Source: an uncultured Aureimonas sp.
GTDB lineage: Bacteria; Pseudomonadota; Alphaproteobacteria; Rhizobiales; Rhizobiaceae
NCBI RefSeq assembly: GCF_913775355.1
Contig: NZ_CAJYIU010000236.1
Location: forward strand, 1-43,075
Length of the DNA stretch: 43,075 nt
Direction: 5' to 3'
Part shown: positions 1 through 10,158 of the stretch, in pieces
Layout: each line of letters starts with the position of its first letter
Position numbering within the stretch: the stretch's first letter is position 1
The notes under the pieces: model-generated
Databases searched by the model: none
Told to the model about the DNA's origin: nothing
What the model saw: the letters and a program-made list of their open reading frames with translations, nothing else
Translations under genes and position numbers: made by a program

Positions 1-53
1 CGTTGCGACGCCGTTGCGGTGGAGGATGCTCCTGTCAGACGGAGCGCCGCACG

Positions 54-1097
54 ATGAAAGCCATGATCTTCGAGACCTTCGGGACCGAGCCGGACATCCG
101 GCAGGTTCCCGATCCGACCCCGGCCCCGGACGGCGTCGTGATCGAAGTCATGGCGACGGGTCTATGCCGCAGCGACTGGCACGGCTGGGTGGGGCACGAC
201 ACCGACATCCGCGTGCCGCATGTGCCGGGACATGAGTTCGCTGGCGTCATCGCCGCCGTCGGGCGGGATGTGCGGGGCTTCACGCCGGGCGAGCGTGTCA
301 CCGTCCCCTTCATCGCCGCGTGCGGGCATTGCCGCGAGTGCCACGCCGGGCACCAGCAGGTCTGCGAGGCGCAGTTCCAGCCCGGCTTCACGCATTGGGG
401 CTCGTTCGCCGAATTCGTGTCGATCGATCGGGCGGACAACAATCTGGTGCGCCTACCGGAGAGCATGGATTTCCGGACGGCGGCCAGTCTCGGCTGCCGC
501 TTCGCTACATCGTTCCGCGCCGTGGTCGACCAGGGACGCGTGCGAGGCGGCGAATGGGTCGCGGTGCATGGCGCCGGCGGCGTCGGCCTGTCCGCCGTCA
601 TGATCGCGGCAGCACTCGGCGCGCGCGTCGTTGCGATCGATGTTGCGGACACGAAGCTTGAACTGGCACGCAGGATGGGAGCGGCTGCGACCGTCAATTC
701 TCGCGAGGTTTCCTCCGTGGTCGAGGCGGTCCGCGAGATTACCGGAGGCGGGGCGCATGTCTCGCTGGATGCGCTGGGTCATCCCGAGACCTGCTTCAAC
801 TCCATCGCCAATCTCCGTCGCCGCGGCCGCCACGTGCAGGTGGGGCTGATGCTGGCGGACAACGCGAAGGCGTCGATCCCCATGGCGCAGGTCATCGCCC
901 ATGAACTGGAAATCTACGGCAGCCACGGCATGCAGTCGTGGCGGTACGACGCGATGCTGGAGATGATCCTCGCTGGCTCGCTGCGTCCCGATCGACTGAT
1001 CGGCGAGACGCTGTCGCTGGAAGCGGCGGTCCCCGCTCTCGTCGCCATGGGCCGCAGCGCGCCGGACGGCATCGCGATGATCGACCCGAAGATCTGA
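54..1097 (+). CDS. Zinc-dependent alcohol dehydrogenase family protein
   Basis: A 347-residue medium-chain dehydrogenase, expected to oxidise an alcohol or reduce an aldehyde in the cytoplasm with NAD(P). Visible landmarks are the catalytic zinc ligands C38, the GHE motif at H60-E61 and C148; the four structural-zinc cysteines C90, C93, C96 and C104; and the Rossmann motif GAGGVG at 173-178. The reading frame is open upstream to position 3, but the ATG at 54 gives the usual MKAMIFE-type N-terminus, so I start there; any upstream partner lies outside the window. A strong terminator separates it from convergent recA. The substrate cannot be read from the sequence. The family assignment is secure. 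Confidence 0.9.
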   Translation: MKAMIFETFGTEPDIRQVPDPTPAPDGVVIEVMATGLCRSDWHGWVGHDTDIRVPHVPGHEFAGVIAAVGRDVRGFTPGERVTVPFIAACGHCRECHAGHQQVCEAQFQPGFTHWGSFAEFVSIDRADNNLVRLPESMDFRTAASLGCRFATSFRAVVDQGRVRGGEWVAVHGAGGVGLSAVMIAAALGARVVAIDVADTKLELARRMGAAATVNSREVSSVVEAVREITGGGAHVSLDALGHPETCFNSIANLRRRGRHVQVGLMLADNAKASIPMAQVIAHELEIYGSHGMQSWRYDAMLEMILAGSLRPDRLIGETLSLEAAVPALVAMGRSAPDGIAMIDPKI

Positions 1098-1118
1098 ACC
1101 GTTCCCGCAGCACAAACG

Positions 1119-1146
1119 AAAGAGGGCGCCTCGCGGCGCCCTCTTT
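1119..1146. terminator. Bidirectional intrinsic terminator between adh and recA
   Basis: A perfect 12-bp stem (1119-1130 with 1135-1146) with a TCGC loop. It starts with AAA and ends with TTT, so it can end transcription of the alcohol dehydrogenase gene on the plus strand and of recA on the minus strand. It lies 22 bases after the dehydrogenase stop and 9 bases after the recA stop. Confidence 0.85.
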
Positions 1147-1154
1147 CGTCATAA

Positions 1155-2228
<1,074 letters not shown>

Positions 2229-2286
2229 GGGTCAGGACCTTATTCCATGAGCGATGGTGGGGTGCAACGTCGTTACCGTGGCTCTT

Positions 2287-2315
2287 CATGTACCTCTTTT
2301 GTTCTCATTTTGCAA
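2287..2315 (-). promoter_or_regulatory. recA promoter with LexA (SOS) box
   Basis: Read on the minus strand: a -35 TTGCAA (2315-2310), a 17-base spacer, and a -10 TACATG (2292-2287). Within the spacer and touching the -10 lies GAAC-AAAAGAG-GTAC (2304-2290). This matches the alphaproteobacterial LexA consensus GAAC-N7-GAAC at seven of eight fixed bases. A repressor bound there would block the polymerase site, as expected for SOS control of recA. Only 133 bp separate recA and psuK, so the site also lies about 60 bp upstream of psuK. Confidence 0.65.
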
Positions 2316-2361
2316 GGCATGATCCCGATGTGTTCTCGTGTTTGCGGACTGATTCGTTCGC

Positions 2362-3345
2362 GTGAACGTCGTCGGAGTGGGTGAGCGAACGTTGACGGCC
2401 GACTTGGCGCTACGCCCGGCATCGATCGTGCTGGTGGGTGCCGCCCACGTCGACCAGATCGCGATATCCGACGCTCCGTTCCACCCCGGCTATTCCAATC
2501 CCGGGCGTGTCATCGAGCGTGTTGGCGGCGCGGCCTTCAACGCCGCGAAGGCGCTCCGCGTCTTTGGACACGAAACGGCTCTCGTCAGCGCGTGCGGCGG
2601 CGACGAGGCGGCGGAGCGGATCGGCGCGGAGTTCGACCGTCTCGGAATTTCCGACGCACGGATCGCGTGGCTCGATCGCCGCTCGGCCACCTATACCGCC
2701 CTCGTGGACGTCGGCGGCGATCTCGTCGGCGGCGTCGCCGACATGGAGATCTACGATCGACTGAACCCGCGCGTCCTGTCGCGGCGTCATGTCCTCGACC
2801 GCGTCGCGAACGCCGATGGCCTCATCGTCGATGCGAACCTGTCGTCGGCAGCGCTGGCCCATCTCGCTGCGCTGAAACCGGCCAGCCTTGCCGCTATCGC
2901 CGTCTCGCCCGCCAAGATCGTCCGCCTCGCCCCGGTTCTGCGAAGCCTGTCCGTCCTGTTCGCCTCGCGGATCGAAATCGCGGCGCTGCTCGAGTTGCCG
3001 ACCGAGGCGAGCGACGGCGAATTGGTCGCGGCCGTCCGGACGGCCGGGTTGGCGCGAGCGGTGGTGACGGACGGGGCGCGACCTATCCTCGTGGTCGAAC
3101 CGGCTTCAAGCTGGCGGCAAGCGCCGCCGACAGTCGACGCCGTCGTCGACGTCGTCGGCGCCGGGGATACCTTGGCCGGCACCGCGTTCGGCGCCTGGCT
3201 CGGCGGCTTCGCCTTCACGGACGCGGTGCGCCTCGGTCTCGCCGCAGCGTCGTTGCGGATCGGTTCCGGCCTCGACGAGGCCTCGGCCAGGCAAGCCCGT
3301 GCGATCGCTGCCGCCCTTCCAAACCCCGATTTCATTCTGACTTGA
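2362..3345 (+). CDS. psuK: PfkB-family carbohydrate kinase, probable pseudouridine kinase PsuK
   Basis: A 327-residue ribokinase-fold kinase. The second PfkB signature (VVGAGDTLAGTAF) lies near the C-terminus, with the catalytic aspartate of GAGD at about 269, and the N-terminal glycine motif RVGGAAFNAAKAL is present. The gene immediately downstream (11-base gap) is pseudouridine-5'-phosphate glycosidase, so the likely reaction is ATP-dependent phosphorylation of pseudouridine, the first step of its catabolism. The start is uncertain: GTG 2362 has no clear ribosome site, whereas TTG 2392 has GGGTGAG six bases upstream and gives a protein ten residues shorter. The specificity is inferred from the pair; PfkB sequences alone separate substrates poorly. 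Confidence 0.85.
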   Translation: MNVVGVGERTLTADLALRPASIVLVGAAHVDQIAISDAPFHPGYSNPGRVIERVGGAAFNAAKALRVFGHETALVSACGGDEAAERIGAEFDRLGISDARIAWLDRRSATYTALVDVGGDLVGGVADMEIYDRLNPRVLSRRHVLDRVANADGLIVDANLSSAALAHLAALKPASLAAIAVSPAKIVRLAPVLRSLSVLFASRIEIAALLELPTEASDGELVAAVRTAGLARAVVTDGARPILVVEPASSWRQAPPTVDAVVDVVGAGDTLAGTAFGAWLGGFAFTDAVRLGLAAASLRIGSGLDEASARQARAIAAALPNPDFILT

Positions 3346-3356
3346 CGGAGCGTCGC

Positions 3357-4268
3357 GTGTCCCAGCCCTTCCAATGTTCCCCTGCCGTTCAGGCCGCCCT
3401 CGACGCCGGGCGCCCGGTCGTCGCCCTCGAATCGACCATCATCACACACGGCATGCCGTGGCCGCAGAATATCGAGATGGCGCGCGGCGTCGAAGCCCTG
3501 ATCCGTGCGGAAGGCGCCGAGCCCGCGACGATCGCCGTCCTGGATGGCGTGTTGCGCATCGGGCTCTCCGACGACGATCTGGTGGCGCTCGCCCAGACGA
3601 CGGGTGCGATGAAACTGTCGCGTGCCGATCTCGCCTTCGCGATGGCGACCGGACGAACGGGTTCGACGACGGTCGCAGCGACCATGATCGCCGCGGCGCT
3701 CGCGGGCATCGCCACGTTCGCCACCGGCGGCATCGGCGGCGTGCATCGCGGCGCGGAATCGAGCTTCGACGTCTCGGCGGACCTCGACGAACTGGCGAGA
3801 ACCACGGTCATCGTCGTGTGCGCCGGGGCGAAGGCTATTCTCGACCTTCACAAGACCTTCGAGGTCCTGGAAACCAAGGGCGTACCGGTGATCGGCTACG
3901 CGACGGACGAACTGCCGTCGTTCTGGTCGCGTGGTTCCGGCATCGCCGCGCCGCTGCGTCTCGACAGTCCGCAGGAGATCGCAGCGTTCCAGCGCGCGCG
4001 TGAGGCGATCGGCCTGGAGGGCGGGATGCTCGTCACCAATCCGCTCGCGCCCGATCTCGAGATCGACCGCGAGACGGTCGGCGGCTGGATCGAGGCGGCG
4101 CTCGCCGACGCCGACGCGGCCGATGTGCGGGGTAAAGCGGTGACGCCGTTCCTCCTGAAGCGGATCTTCGAACTGAGCGGCGGTCGCTCGCTGGAGGCGA
4201 ACATCGTGCTCGTGCGCTCGAACGCGCGGCTAGCCGCTCAGATCGCCGTCGCCAGCGCTCGACGCTGA
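3357..4268 (+). CDS. psuG: Pseudouridine-5'-phosphate glycosidase
   Basis: A 303-residue PsuG, close to the usual 300-310. It cleaves the C-C glycosidic bond of pseudouridine 5'-phosphate to uracil and ribose 5-phosphate. The family signature ALESTIITHGMPWPQN is at 23-38 with the catalytic glutamate at E25, and CAGAKAILD carries the Schiff-base lysine at K159. I start at GTG 3357 because CGGAG ends six bases before it and the preceding kinase gene ends 11 bases upstream, so the two are translated from one mRNA. The frame is open far upstream, but that part overlaps psuK and has no family similarity. The stop is four bases from the convergent cckA stop. Confidence 0.95.
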   Translation: MSQPFQCSPAVQAALDAGRPVVALESTIITHGMPWPQNIEMARGVEALIRAEGAEPATIAVLDGVLRIGLSDDDLVALAQTTGAMKLSRADLAFAMATGRTGSTTVAATMIAAALAGIATFATGGIGGVHRGAESSFDVSADLDELARTTVIVVCAGAKAILDLHKTFEVLETKGVPVIGYATDELPSFWSRGSGIAAPLRLDSPQEIAAFQRAREAIGLEGGMLVTNPLAPDLEIDRETVGGWIEAALADADAADVRGKAVTPFLLKRIFELSGGRSLEANIVLVRSNARLAAQIAVASARR

Positions 4269-4272
4269 TCGC

Positions 4273-6789
4273 CTACTCTTCGAGCGCTTCCTTCACGGCC
4301 ACGGCCAACTCACGGAGCGAAAACGGCTTTGGCAGGAACCCGAACTTCTCGCCGTCGGGCAGGTTCTTGGCGAACGCGTCCTCGGCATAGCCGGAGACGA
4401 AGATGAACTTGAGGTCCGGCCGCTGCTTGCGCATCTCGCGCAGGAGGGTCGGGCCGTCCATCTCGGGCATGACGACGTCCGAGACGACGAGGTCGACCTT
4501 GCCGCCGATCTCCTCCATCACGTCCAGCGCCTCGAGACCGCTCGACGCCTCGTGGACCTCATAGCCCCGCATCTTGAGCGCGCGCACGTTGCCGGCTCGC
4601 ACGTTGTCCTCGTCCTCGACCAGAAGGATCGACGCGGTGCCGGACAGGTCCTGCTTGGCATTGGAGGCGGCCGGGGACGGCAGTTCCCCCTTGGCGGCGG
4701 GCACGTCGACCGGGATGTGCCGCGGCAGGAAGATGCGGAAAGTGGTACCCTCGCCCGGCTTCGTCTCGACGAAGATCGATCCGCCCGACTGCTTGACGAT
4801 GCCGTAGACCATCGACAGCCCGAGACCGGTGCCCTTGCCAATCTCCTTGGTGGTGAAGAACGGCTCGAAGATGCGCTCGGCGACGTCCGCCGGCATGCCG
4901 GAGCCGGTGTCGGAAACCTCCATCAGGACGTAGTCGCCCTCGCCCAGCTCGCTGTAGCCGAACTGGGCGGCCTCCTCCGCCGGCACGTTGCGGGTCGAGA
5001 TGATGACGCGGCCGTTCGTCGACATCGCGTCGCGCGCGTTCTGCACGAGGTTGGTGACCACCTGCTCGAACTGGCCGATGTCGGCCATCACGGGCCACAG
5101 GTCGCGCGCGTGCTGGCGTTCCAGCTTCACGAGGTCGCCGGAGATGCGCTTCAGGAGAAGGTGCATATCGGCGATCACGTCGGTCAGGTTGAGCATCTTG
5201 GGACGCATCGTCTGACGACGGGAATAGGCGAGAAGCTGGCGCACCAGCGAGGCGGCGCGGTTGGCGCTCTGCTTGATGAGAAGGAGATCCTGGAACGAGG
5301 GATCGCCCGTCCGGTGGTTCAGGAGCAGGAAGTCGACCGACGCGGTGATGATCGTCAGGACGTTGTTGAAGTCGTGCGCAATGCCGCCGGCGAGGTTGCC
5401 GATCGCCTGCATCCGCTGCGACTTCGCGAACTGGTCCTCCAGCGTCCGCTGCTGCGTGATGTCGACGCCGTAGAGGATCGCGACCTCGCCCGATCCGTCG
5501 CTGACGTCGGCGTTGGCGCTGAGGTAAAGGCGTGCCGAGCGGGTCGGCTCGCTGGTGAGGTCGACGTCGAGCGACGGAATGCCGGCCTGGCCGCGCATCG
5601 CAGCCGAGACGGCCTGACGCAGGGCTTCGCGATTTTCCTCCCGCAGGCAGTCCGAGACCGCCGCTCGCCCCATCGCCGCCTCGTCTCCGAAGAGGGTGGC
5701 AAAGGCGGCGTTGGCGCGGGTAACGCGGCCATTGGCATCCATCGCAGCGATCGCCATCGGCGAGGAATTAAAGAAGCGCGTGAAGCGGATTTCCGCGGCG
5801 CGCAGGGCATTCTCGTCGTCGCCGCGCGGCGCGCGGTCGAGGACGAGGGTCCGCGTCAAGCCGGGCGCACCGTCGGCGGTTCGGGTCGCATTGCGCAGGA
5901 GCCGCACCGGCAGACGCTGCCCGCCCGAGGTGACGAGATCGAGGTCGAAGCTCTCAACGGCGCCCGGCGCGCGCTGGTCGCCGGCGCGACGCAGGAAGCT
6001 CGACGCACCCTCGCCCAGATAGTCCTGGATCGAGCGCGAATAGGGTTTGAAGGTCGCCAGATCCAGCGACAGCCAGTCCGCCAGCGTCGCGTTGATGTAG
6101 GCGATGCGCCCCTGCTCGTCGGCGGCGAAGAAACCGGCGGGGGCGTGGTCGAGATAGTCGATGGCGTGCTGCAGGTTCTTGAAGAAGGACTCCTGCTCCT
6201 CGCGCTCGGGCGTGATGTCGGCGATCTGCCAGAGTTGCAGCCCTGCCGCAGCGTCGCCGAACGGTCCGACCGAGGCACGATACCAGTGCGGCGAGGACGG
6301 ACCGGCGCTGCCGAGACGACGCGTCAGGCGAAATTCCTCCTGCCCCGGCTTGTTCTCGCGCGCGATATTCGCGAGCCGGTAGATCGCCTCGGAGGCCTCG
6401 GCCTCGCGCGACAGGAGCCGTTCCAGCGTGCGGACGGACGACGCTCCCGCGGCGCCGGTTTTCTCGCCATAGGCATTGTTGGCGTAGATGATCCGACCCT
6501 TGCGGTCGGTCACGAGCATGCCGACCGGAAGCGAGTTGAGCGCTTCGCGGGCGATGTCGGCGTCGGCGATCCGCGGCCCGACATGGAGGAACCCGAGCGC
6601 GAGGCCGAAAACGGCCGCAATCCCGCACATCGCGAGGATCGCGAACATAACGAGCAGCGCCAGCGCGCCGTAGGAGTGGCCGAGAAGCGCCAGCGTCGCA
6701 GCGAACACGAAGACGAAACCGGCAAGGAACAGAAGACGGCGAACGCCGCTCGAATCGGACCGTCCGTCGATCAGCGGCTTATCGCTCAT
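4273..6789 (-). CDS. cckA: Hybrid sensor histidine kinase CckA
   Basis: An 838-residue membrane hybrid kinase at the head of the alphaproteobacterial phosphorelay that reaches CtrA and CpdR through ChpT. Order of parts: two transmembrane helices at about 18-70, PAS-like domains at about 80-200, 205-320 and 330-450, a HisKA domain with GGIAHDFNN (phosphoacceptor H472), an ATPase domain with N box, DTGSGM and [10 protein letters not shown] (about 560-690), and a receiver domain at 721-838 with phosphoacceptor D771. The stretch [20 protein letters not shown] and the absence of a response output domain are typical of CckA. I start at ATG 6789 (MSDKPL), because the 49 extra upstream codons have no domain. 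No partner phosphotransferase lies in the window. Confidence 0.95.
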   Translation of the reverse strand: MSDKPLIDGRSDSSGVRRLLFLAGFVFVFAATLALLGHSYGALALLVMFAILAMCGIAAVFGLALGFLHVGPRIADADIAREALNSLPVGMLVTDRKGRIIYANNAYGEKTGAAGASSVRTLERLLSREAEASEAIYRLANIARENKPGQEEFRLTRRLGSAGPSSPHWYRASVGPFGDAAAGLQLWQIADITPEREEQESFFKNLQHAIDYLDHAPAGFFAADEQGRIAYINATLADWLSLDLATFKPYSRSIQDYLGEGASSFLRRAGDQRAPGAVESFDLDLVTSGGQRLPVRLLRNATRTADGAPGLTRTLVLDRAPRGDDENALRAAEIRFTRFFNSSPMAIAAMDANGRVTRANAAFATLFGDEAAMGRAAVSDCLREENREALRQAVSAAMRGQAGIPSLDVDLTSEPTRSARLYLSANADVSDGSGEVAILYGVDITQQRTLEDQFAKSQRMQAIGNLAGGIAHDFNNVLTIITASVDFLLLNHRTGDPSFQDLLLIKQSANRAASLVRQLLAYSRRQTMRPKMLNLTDVIADMHLLLKRISGDLVKLERQHARDLWPVMADIGQFEQVVTNLVQNARDAMSTNGRVIISTRNVPAEEAAQFGYSELGEGDYVLMEVSDTGSGMPADVAERIFEPFFTTKEIGKGTGLGLSMVYGIVKQSGGSIFVETKPGEGTTFRIFLPRHIPVDVPAAKGELPSPAASNAKQDLSGTASILLVEDEDNVRAGNVRALKMRGYEVHEASSGLEALDVMEEIGGKVDLVVSDVVMPEMDGPTLLREMRKQRPDLKFIFVSGYAEDAFAKNLPDGEKFGFLPKPFSLRELAVAVKEALEE

Positions 6790-7022
6790 GTGCGTGGCGG
6801 AAGCGGGCGTCTGGTCCACAGCAGATGTTCCATATGCGAACGATCGACCCTTCCGAGGCAAAGCCGAACAGATTAATGCGGGACGGCACGGGCATGAGAA
6901 TCTGTCGAATTTGCGCCATCCGCAATCTCTCGACATGATGGCACGGCACTATGTTCCGAAGCTGACGCGGCGCTGGAGCCTGATCGGCGGAACTCTAGAT
7001 GGCAGGCATGGCGTCGTCCGGC

Positions 7023-7039
7023 GGAACCGTCCCGGTTCC
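7023..7039. repeat. Short inverted repeat upstream of the FliO-like gene
   Basis: A perfect 7-bp inverted repeat GGAACCG / CGGTTCC with a TCC centre, 33 bases before the start codon of the FliO-domain gene and in the 282-bp intergenic region shared with cckA. It could be an operator or an mRNA hairpin. In the rest of 6790-7071 I recognise only the AGGAGG ribosome site at 7057-7062. Confidence 0.3.
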
Positions 7040-7071
7040 ATCGCATACGAAGGCCCAGGAGGATATGGTAA

Positions 7072-8814
7072 ATGCGTGAGTGGCTCGCGAGCATCGTCGG
7101 CGAAAGCCTCGCCCCGATCATGACGGTGATTCTGGCGGCCGCGCTGGTGGTGCTCTTGGCGCTCGTCCTGATCGGGCTGGCGAAGCGCGTGTTCGCCGGC
7201 AGCGGCGGCATCGGTGGCCGCTCGCGCGCCCCACGCCTCGCGGTGCTGGACATGGCGCCCGTCGACCCGAAGCGCAAGCTGGTGCTGGTTCGCCGTGACG
7301 ATGTGGAGCACCTCATTCTAATCGGCGGCCAGAACGATCTCGTCGTGGAGCCGGGGATCGTGCGCGGCCAACCTCGGCGGGCGCGCCAGGAGCCCGGTTT
7401 CGCCGAGCCCGAGCAGCGCACGGCACCGCAGCCCCAGCCTCAGCCCCAGCAATCGCTTCCCCACCGTCGCACGCCGCGCCCGACCGTCCAGCCCGTCCCG
7501 AACGACGGGCAGCAGACGGGCGAACACCCGTCGCTGGCGCCGATCGCCGAAACCCCGGTCATGCCTGTTCCGGAGCCACGCCAGCAGCCCGTTTCGCGCG
7601 CGCAGGCGTCAGCGCCGGAGCGCGTCGCTCCGATCGAACCTCGCGTCGTCCCGCCCGTTGCAACACAGCAGCCCCAGCCGCAAGCCGTGGAGCCCCACGT
7701 CGAGCCGGAGATTATTCCCCCGCTGATCGTCGCCCCGACCGTGCCCGTGGTGCCTGCACCGATGCCGGTCGCGGCTTCACCCGTTCGCGCGGTGGAGGAG
7801 CAGATCCCTGCCCGCCGCTCGGAGCCGGCTTTCCCCGTCGAGCCCGCAGTGCCGTCGCGCCGCGCGGGAGACGTGACGCCGCCGGTGTCCGCGCCGCCGT
7901 CGCGCAGTCTGCCGACGACGACCTTCGTCGAGCCGCCCGCGCGCCGGTCCGAGGCCCCCCCCGCCGTTCCCGTCGCCAGCGCCCAGACCTATGAGCCGCC
8001 GCGGCAGGCCATCATTCCGCCGGCACCAATCCAGCGTCCGCCCGCCATTCCGGTCTCTCCGGCGGCGGCCGGGCCTATATCGCCTGCGGCGCAGCCGCAG
8101 CAGCAGCCGAACGCAACGCGCCTCCCCGCAGCCCAGCCAACGCAGCCGCCTGCGACACCGCCGGTGTCCGCGCCGCCTCGCTCGATGGCGACACCGACAC
8201 TGCCTCAGCCCTCCCGCGCGACGCCCGTGGCGCCGCCCGTTCGCAACGAAGCCGACGTGACACCGGCGCGCTCGTTCTGGTCGACGACGCCCGCGGCGCC
8301 GGCCGTGGGGTCGTCGCCCGCGGGACGAGACGACGAGGCTCTGCGCTCCGAGCCCGAGGACGTGAGAAGCGCTCCGCCAAGCGTTCCGCCGTTGCCGGAG
8401 CGCATCCCGGTGCGCTGGCCGTCCGCCCCGGTTGCTCCGCGCGCCGATGCCGACGCGGACGCCGAAGTCGGGTTTGCCGGTCCCAAGGCGGATGCCGATA
8501 CCGCAAGCCCCGCGCCGCTCTCGGTCCGCAGCTTCGCGTCGACGATACAGGATCGTCGTGCGTCGCCGCCGGTCGAGGCCTCGCCCGTCGTAAACCCGCC
8601 CGCGCGCACGTCGCCCGTGACGCCTCCGCCGGCCCCGCCCGTCTACGCCGCCGCTCCGATCGCTCCAGCCGCGCCGGTCGCCGTGGCCTCGGATGTGCAA
8701 GGCTCGGATCCGCAGAGCCTGCCGCATGAGGAAGCGGAACGGACACTGACGCTCGAAGAGGAGATGGAGCGCCTGCTCCACGACTTTACGATCGACGTTT
8801 CCGAGCGGCGCTGA
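7072..8814 (+). CDS. FliO-domain membrane protein with long proline-rich tail
   Basis: A 580-residue protein. Residues about 12-37 are one transmembrane helix, followed by a short basic domain to about residue 100 (RLAVLDMAPVDPKRKLVLVRR, then HLILIGG), which matches the FliO/MopB family of flagellar export proteins. Residues about 105-545 are low-complexity Pro/Ala/Gln/Val, including a QP run near 7430-7450, and the protein ends in a charged segment (LTLEEEMERLLHDF). FliO is normally 100-200 residues, and no flagellar gene is nearby. The location between cckA and dksA suggests a general envelope or cell-cycle role, but that is inference. The start is set by AGGAGG nine bases upstream. A 15-bp-stem terminator follows. 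Confidence 0.7.
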   Translation: MREWLASIVGESLAPIMTVILAAALVVLLALVLIGLAKRVFAGSGGIGGRSRAPRLAVLDMAPVDPKRKLVLVRRDDVEHLILIGGQNDLVVEPGIVRGQPRRARQEPGFAEPEQRTAPQPQPQPQQSLPHRRTPRPTVQPVPNDGQQTGEHPSLAPIAETPVMPVPEPRQQPVSRAQASAPERVAPIEPRVVPPVATQQPQPQAVEPHVEPEIIPPLIVAPTVPVVPAPMPVAASPVRAVEEQIPARRSEPAFPVEPAVPSRRAGDVTPPVSAPPSRSLPTTTFVEPPARRSEAPPAVPVASAQTYEPPRQAIIPPAPIQRPPAIPVSPAAAGPISPAAQPQQQPNATRLPAAQPTQPPATPPVSAPPRSMATPTLPQPSRATPVAPPVRNEADVTPARSFWSTTPAAPAVGSSPAGRDDEALRSEPEDVRSAPPSVPPLPERIPVRWPSAPVAPRADADADAEVGFAGPKADADTASPAPLSVRSFASTIQDRRASPPVEASPVVNPPARTSPVTPPPAPPVYAAAPIAPAAPVAVASDVQGSDPQSLPHEEAERTLTLEEEMERLLHDFTIDVSERR

Positions 8815-8827
8815 ACCGTCGAAGCCA

Positions 8828-8861
8828 ACGAAAAAGGGCCGCGCGAGCGGCCCTTTTTCGT
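8828..8861. terminator. Bidirectional intrinsic terminator between FliO-like gene and dksA
   Basis: A perfect 15-bp stem (8828-8842 with 8847-8861) with a GCGA loop. It contains AAAAA on the left and TTTTT on the right, so it works in both directions. It lies 13 bases after the FliO-like stop and 25 bases after the dksA stop. Confidence 0.9.
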
Positions 8862-8886
8862 ATCCGATCCAAGTCCGCGAAACGGC

Positions 8887-9303
8887 CTACTCGTCGCGGT
8901 AGACCTTCTCGCGGCGCTCGTGGCGCTCCTGGGCTTCCAGCGAGAGCGTGGCGATCGGCCGGGCGTCGAGGCGACGCAGGCTGATCGGTTCTCCGGTCTC
9001 CTCGCAGTAGCCGTAGGTCCCGTCGTCGATACGCTCGATGGCGGCATCGATCTTGGCGATCAGCTTACGCTGCCGGTCGCGGGCGCGGAGCTCGATGGCC
9101 CGGTCGGTTTCGGACGAGGCCCGGTCGGCCGCGTCGGCCAGATTGGCGTTCTCGCTGGCGAGAGCCTCCAGCGTCTCACGGGACTCGCGAAGGATATCCG
9201 CCTTCCATCCGAGGAGCTTCTTGCGAAAGTACTCCTTCTGGCGGTCGTTCATGAAGGGCCCGTCTTCCGGCAAGCCGGTTCCCAACGGAAGGGTTTCACT
9301 CAT
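8887..9303 (-). CDS. dksA: RNA polymerase-binding transcription factor DksA
   Basis: A 138-residue DksA. It enters the secondary channel of RNA polymerase and, with ppGpp, adjusts rRNA and amino-acid promoters. The coiled-coil tip motif DAADRAS (D57 and A62, corresponding to D71 and A76 of E. coli) is intact. The zinc finger is degenerate: of the four cysteines of E. coli DksA only C100 remains (GYCEETGEPISLRRL), a pattern common in Alphaproteobacteria. The gene is monocistronic, with a near-consensus promoter, GGAGG six bases before ATG, and a bidirectional terminator behind it. Confidence 0.96.
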   Translation of the reverse strand: MSETLPLGTGLPEDGPFMNDRQKEYFRKKLLGWKADILRESRETLEALASENANLADAADRASSETDRAIELRARDRQRKLIAKIDAAIERIDDGTYGYCEETGEPISLRRLDARPIATLSLEAQERHERREKVYRDE

Positions 9304-9332
9304 GCGGATCCTCCATCTGCACCTTGCGCGGG

Positions 9333-9361
9333 CTTATAGCGACCGTTGGAGAACCGGACAA
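9333..9361 (-). promoter_or_regulatory. dksA promoter (sigma-70 type)
   Basis: On the minus strand: -35 TTGTCC (9361-9356), 17-base spacer, -10 TATAAG (9338-9333). Transcription would start near 9326, giving a short leader of about 23 bases that contains GGAGG at 9314-9310. In the remainder of the 282-bp gap to sixA I see no other clear element. Confidence 0.7.
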
Positions 9362-9585
9362 GTTGCCCGGCGGACCCTGCGGCTTTTGCTCTCGCCATCG
9401 CTAAACCGCGAAAATCGCAGCGAATTTGTGACATCCCGGTTCCGACCTCTTCGCTTCGTCAGCCCGGGTCCAGCCCCGACGGTCGCCGGGACAAGCGAAC
9501 CGACTTCGCGCTGCGGTTGCGGACCGCCTCAACCGACCGCCAGCCGATTCTCGACCTTCGGTGCGGCTTGTCCTAACGAGGAAAC

Positions 9586-10077
9586 ATGACGGCTGAACGC
9601 ACGATCCACATTCTCCGCCACGCCCATTCCTCGTGGGCCGTGCCCGGGCAGCGAGACCATCAGCGTATTCTCGACGATCGCGGGCGTGCTGATGCAGCGT
9701 CGCTCGCGGCCAAGCTGCGCGAGACGGAGGTCCCCGTCGGGTCCGTCGTCTGCTCGACCGCGGTGCGCGCGCGACAGACGCTCGATCTCGTCCGCAGCGC
9801 TCTGCCCGCTGAGGTGCCGGTGCGGTTCAGCGACGATCTCTACGCCTTGGGGGCCGAAGCTTATCGAGCGGAGATCACTGCATTCCAAGGGCCGGGTGAA
9901 CTGCTGCTGGTCGGCCACAATCCGACGATCGAGGACCTCGCCATGTCTCTGTGCGAGATGGATGCGGCATCACAGGGGCAACTGCGGGGCGGCGTCGGAA
10001 CGGCATATTGGCTGATCGTCGATCTTCACCGAGGACCGGATCTCGACGGTCGCCTGCGAGCCATCATCAAGCCTTGA
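9586..10077 (+). CDS. sixA: SixA-like histidine phosphatase
   Basis: A 163-residue protein of the histidine phosphatase superfamily, matching SixA, which removes phosphate from phosphohistidine in phosphorelay or phosphotransferase proteins. The active-site segment is ILRHAHSSW, with R11 and the nucleophile H12; the usual RHG is RHA here. The second arginine follows in STAVRARQT, and GHNP supplies the second histidine. It lies upstream of ycjX in the same direction, with an 81-base gap. GAGGAA precedes ATG 9586. The target is unknown; the CckA relay encoded nearby is a tempting but untested candidate. Confidence 0.82.
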   Translation: MTAERTIHILRHAHSSWAVPGQRDHQRILDDRGRADAASLAAKLRETEVPVGSVVCSTAVRARQTLDLVRSALPAEVPVRFSDDLYALGAEAYRAEITAFQGPGELLLVGHNPTIEDLAMSLCEMDAASQGQLRGGVGTAYWLIVDLHRGPDLDGRLRAIIKP

Positions 10078-10158
10078 GCCCGCCGGTCTGTCGAGAGCGT
10101 CGGACGCCGACTATATGAGCGCGACCAGGATGCCTCTCCAAGACCCGATCGGTTGCCC

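Noticed and set aside
4552-6876. A long plus-strand open frame opposite cckA (over 770 codons)
   Set aside because: It is the mirror of cckA, with no recognisable domain and an Arg/Glu/Val-rich composition. cckA on the other strand has complete domains throughout.
7429-7452. CAGCCC-type repeats in the FliO-like gene as a CRISPR or microsatellite
   Set aside because: They encode a short Gln-Pro run in a proline-rich linker, in frame and imperfect, with no spacer structure.
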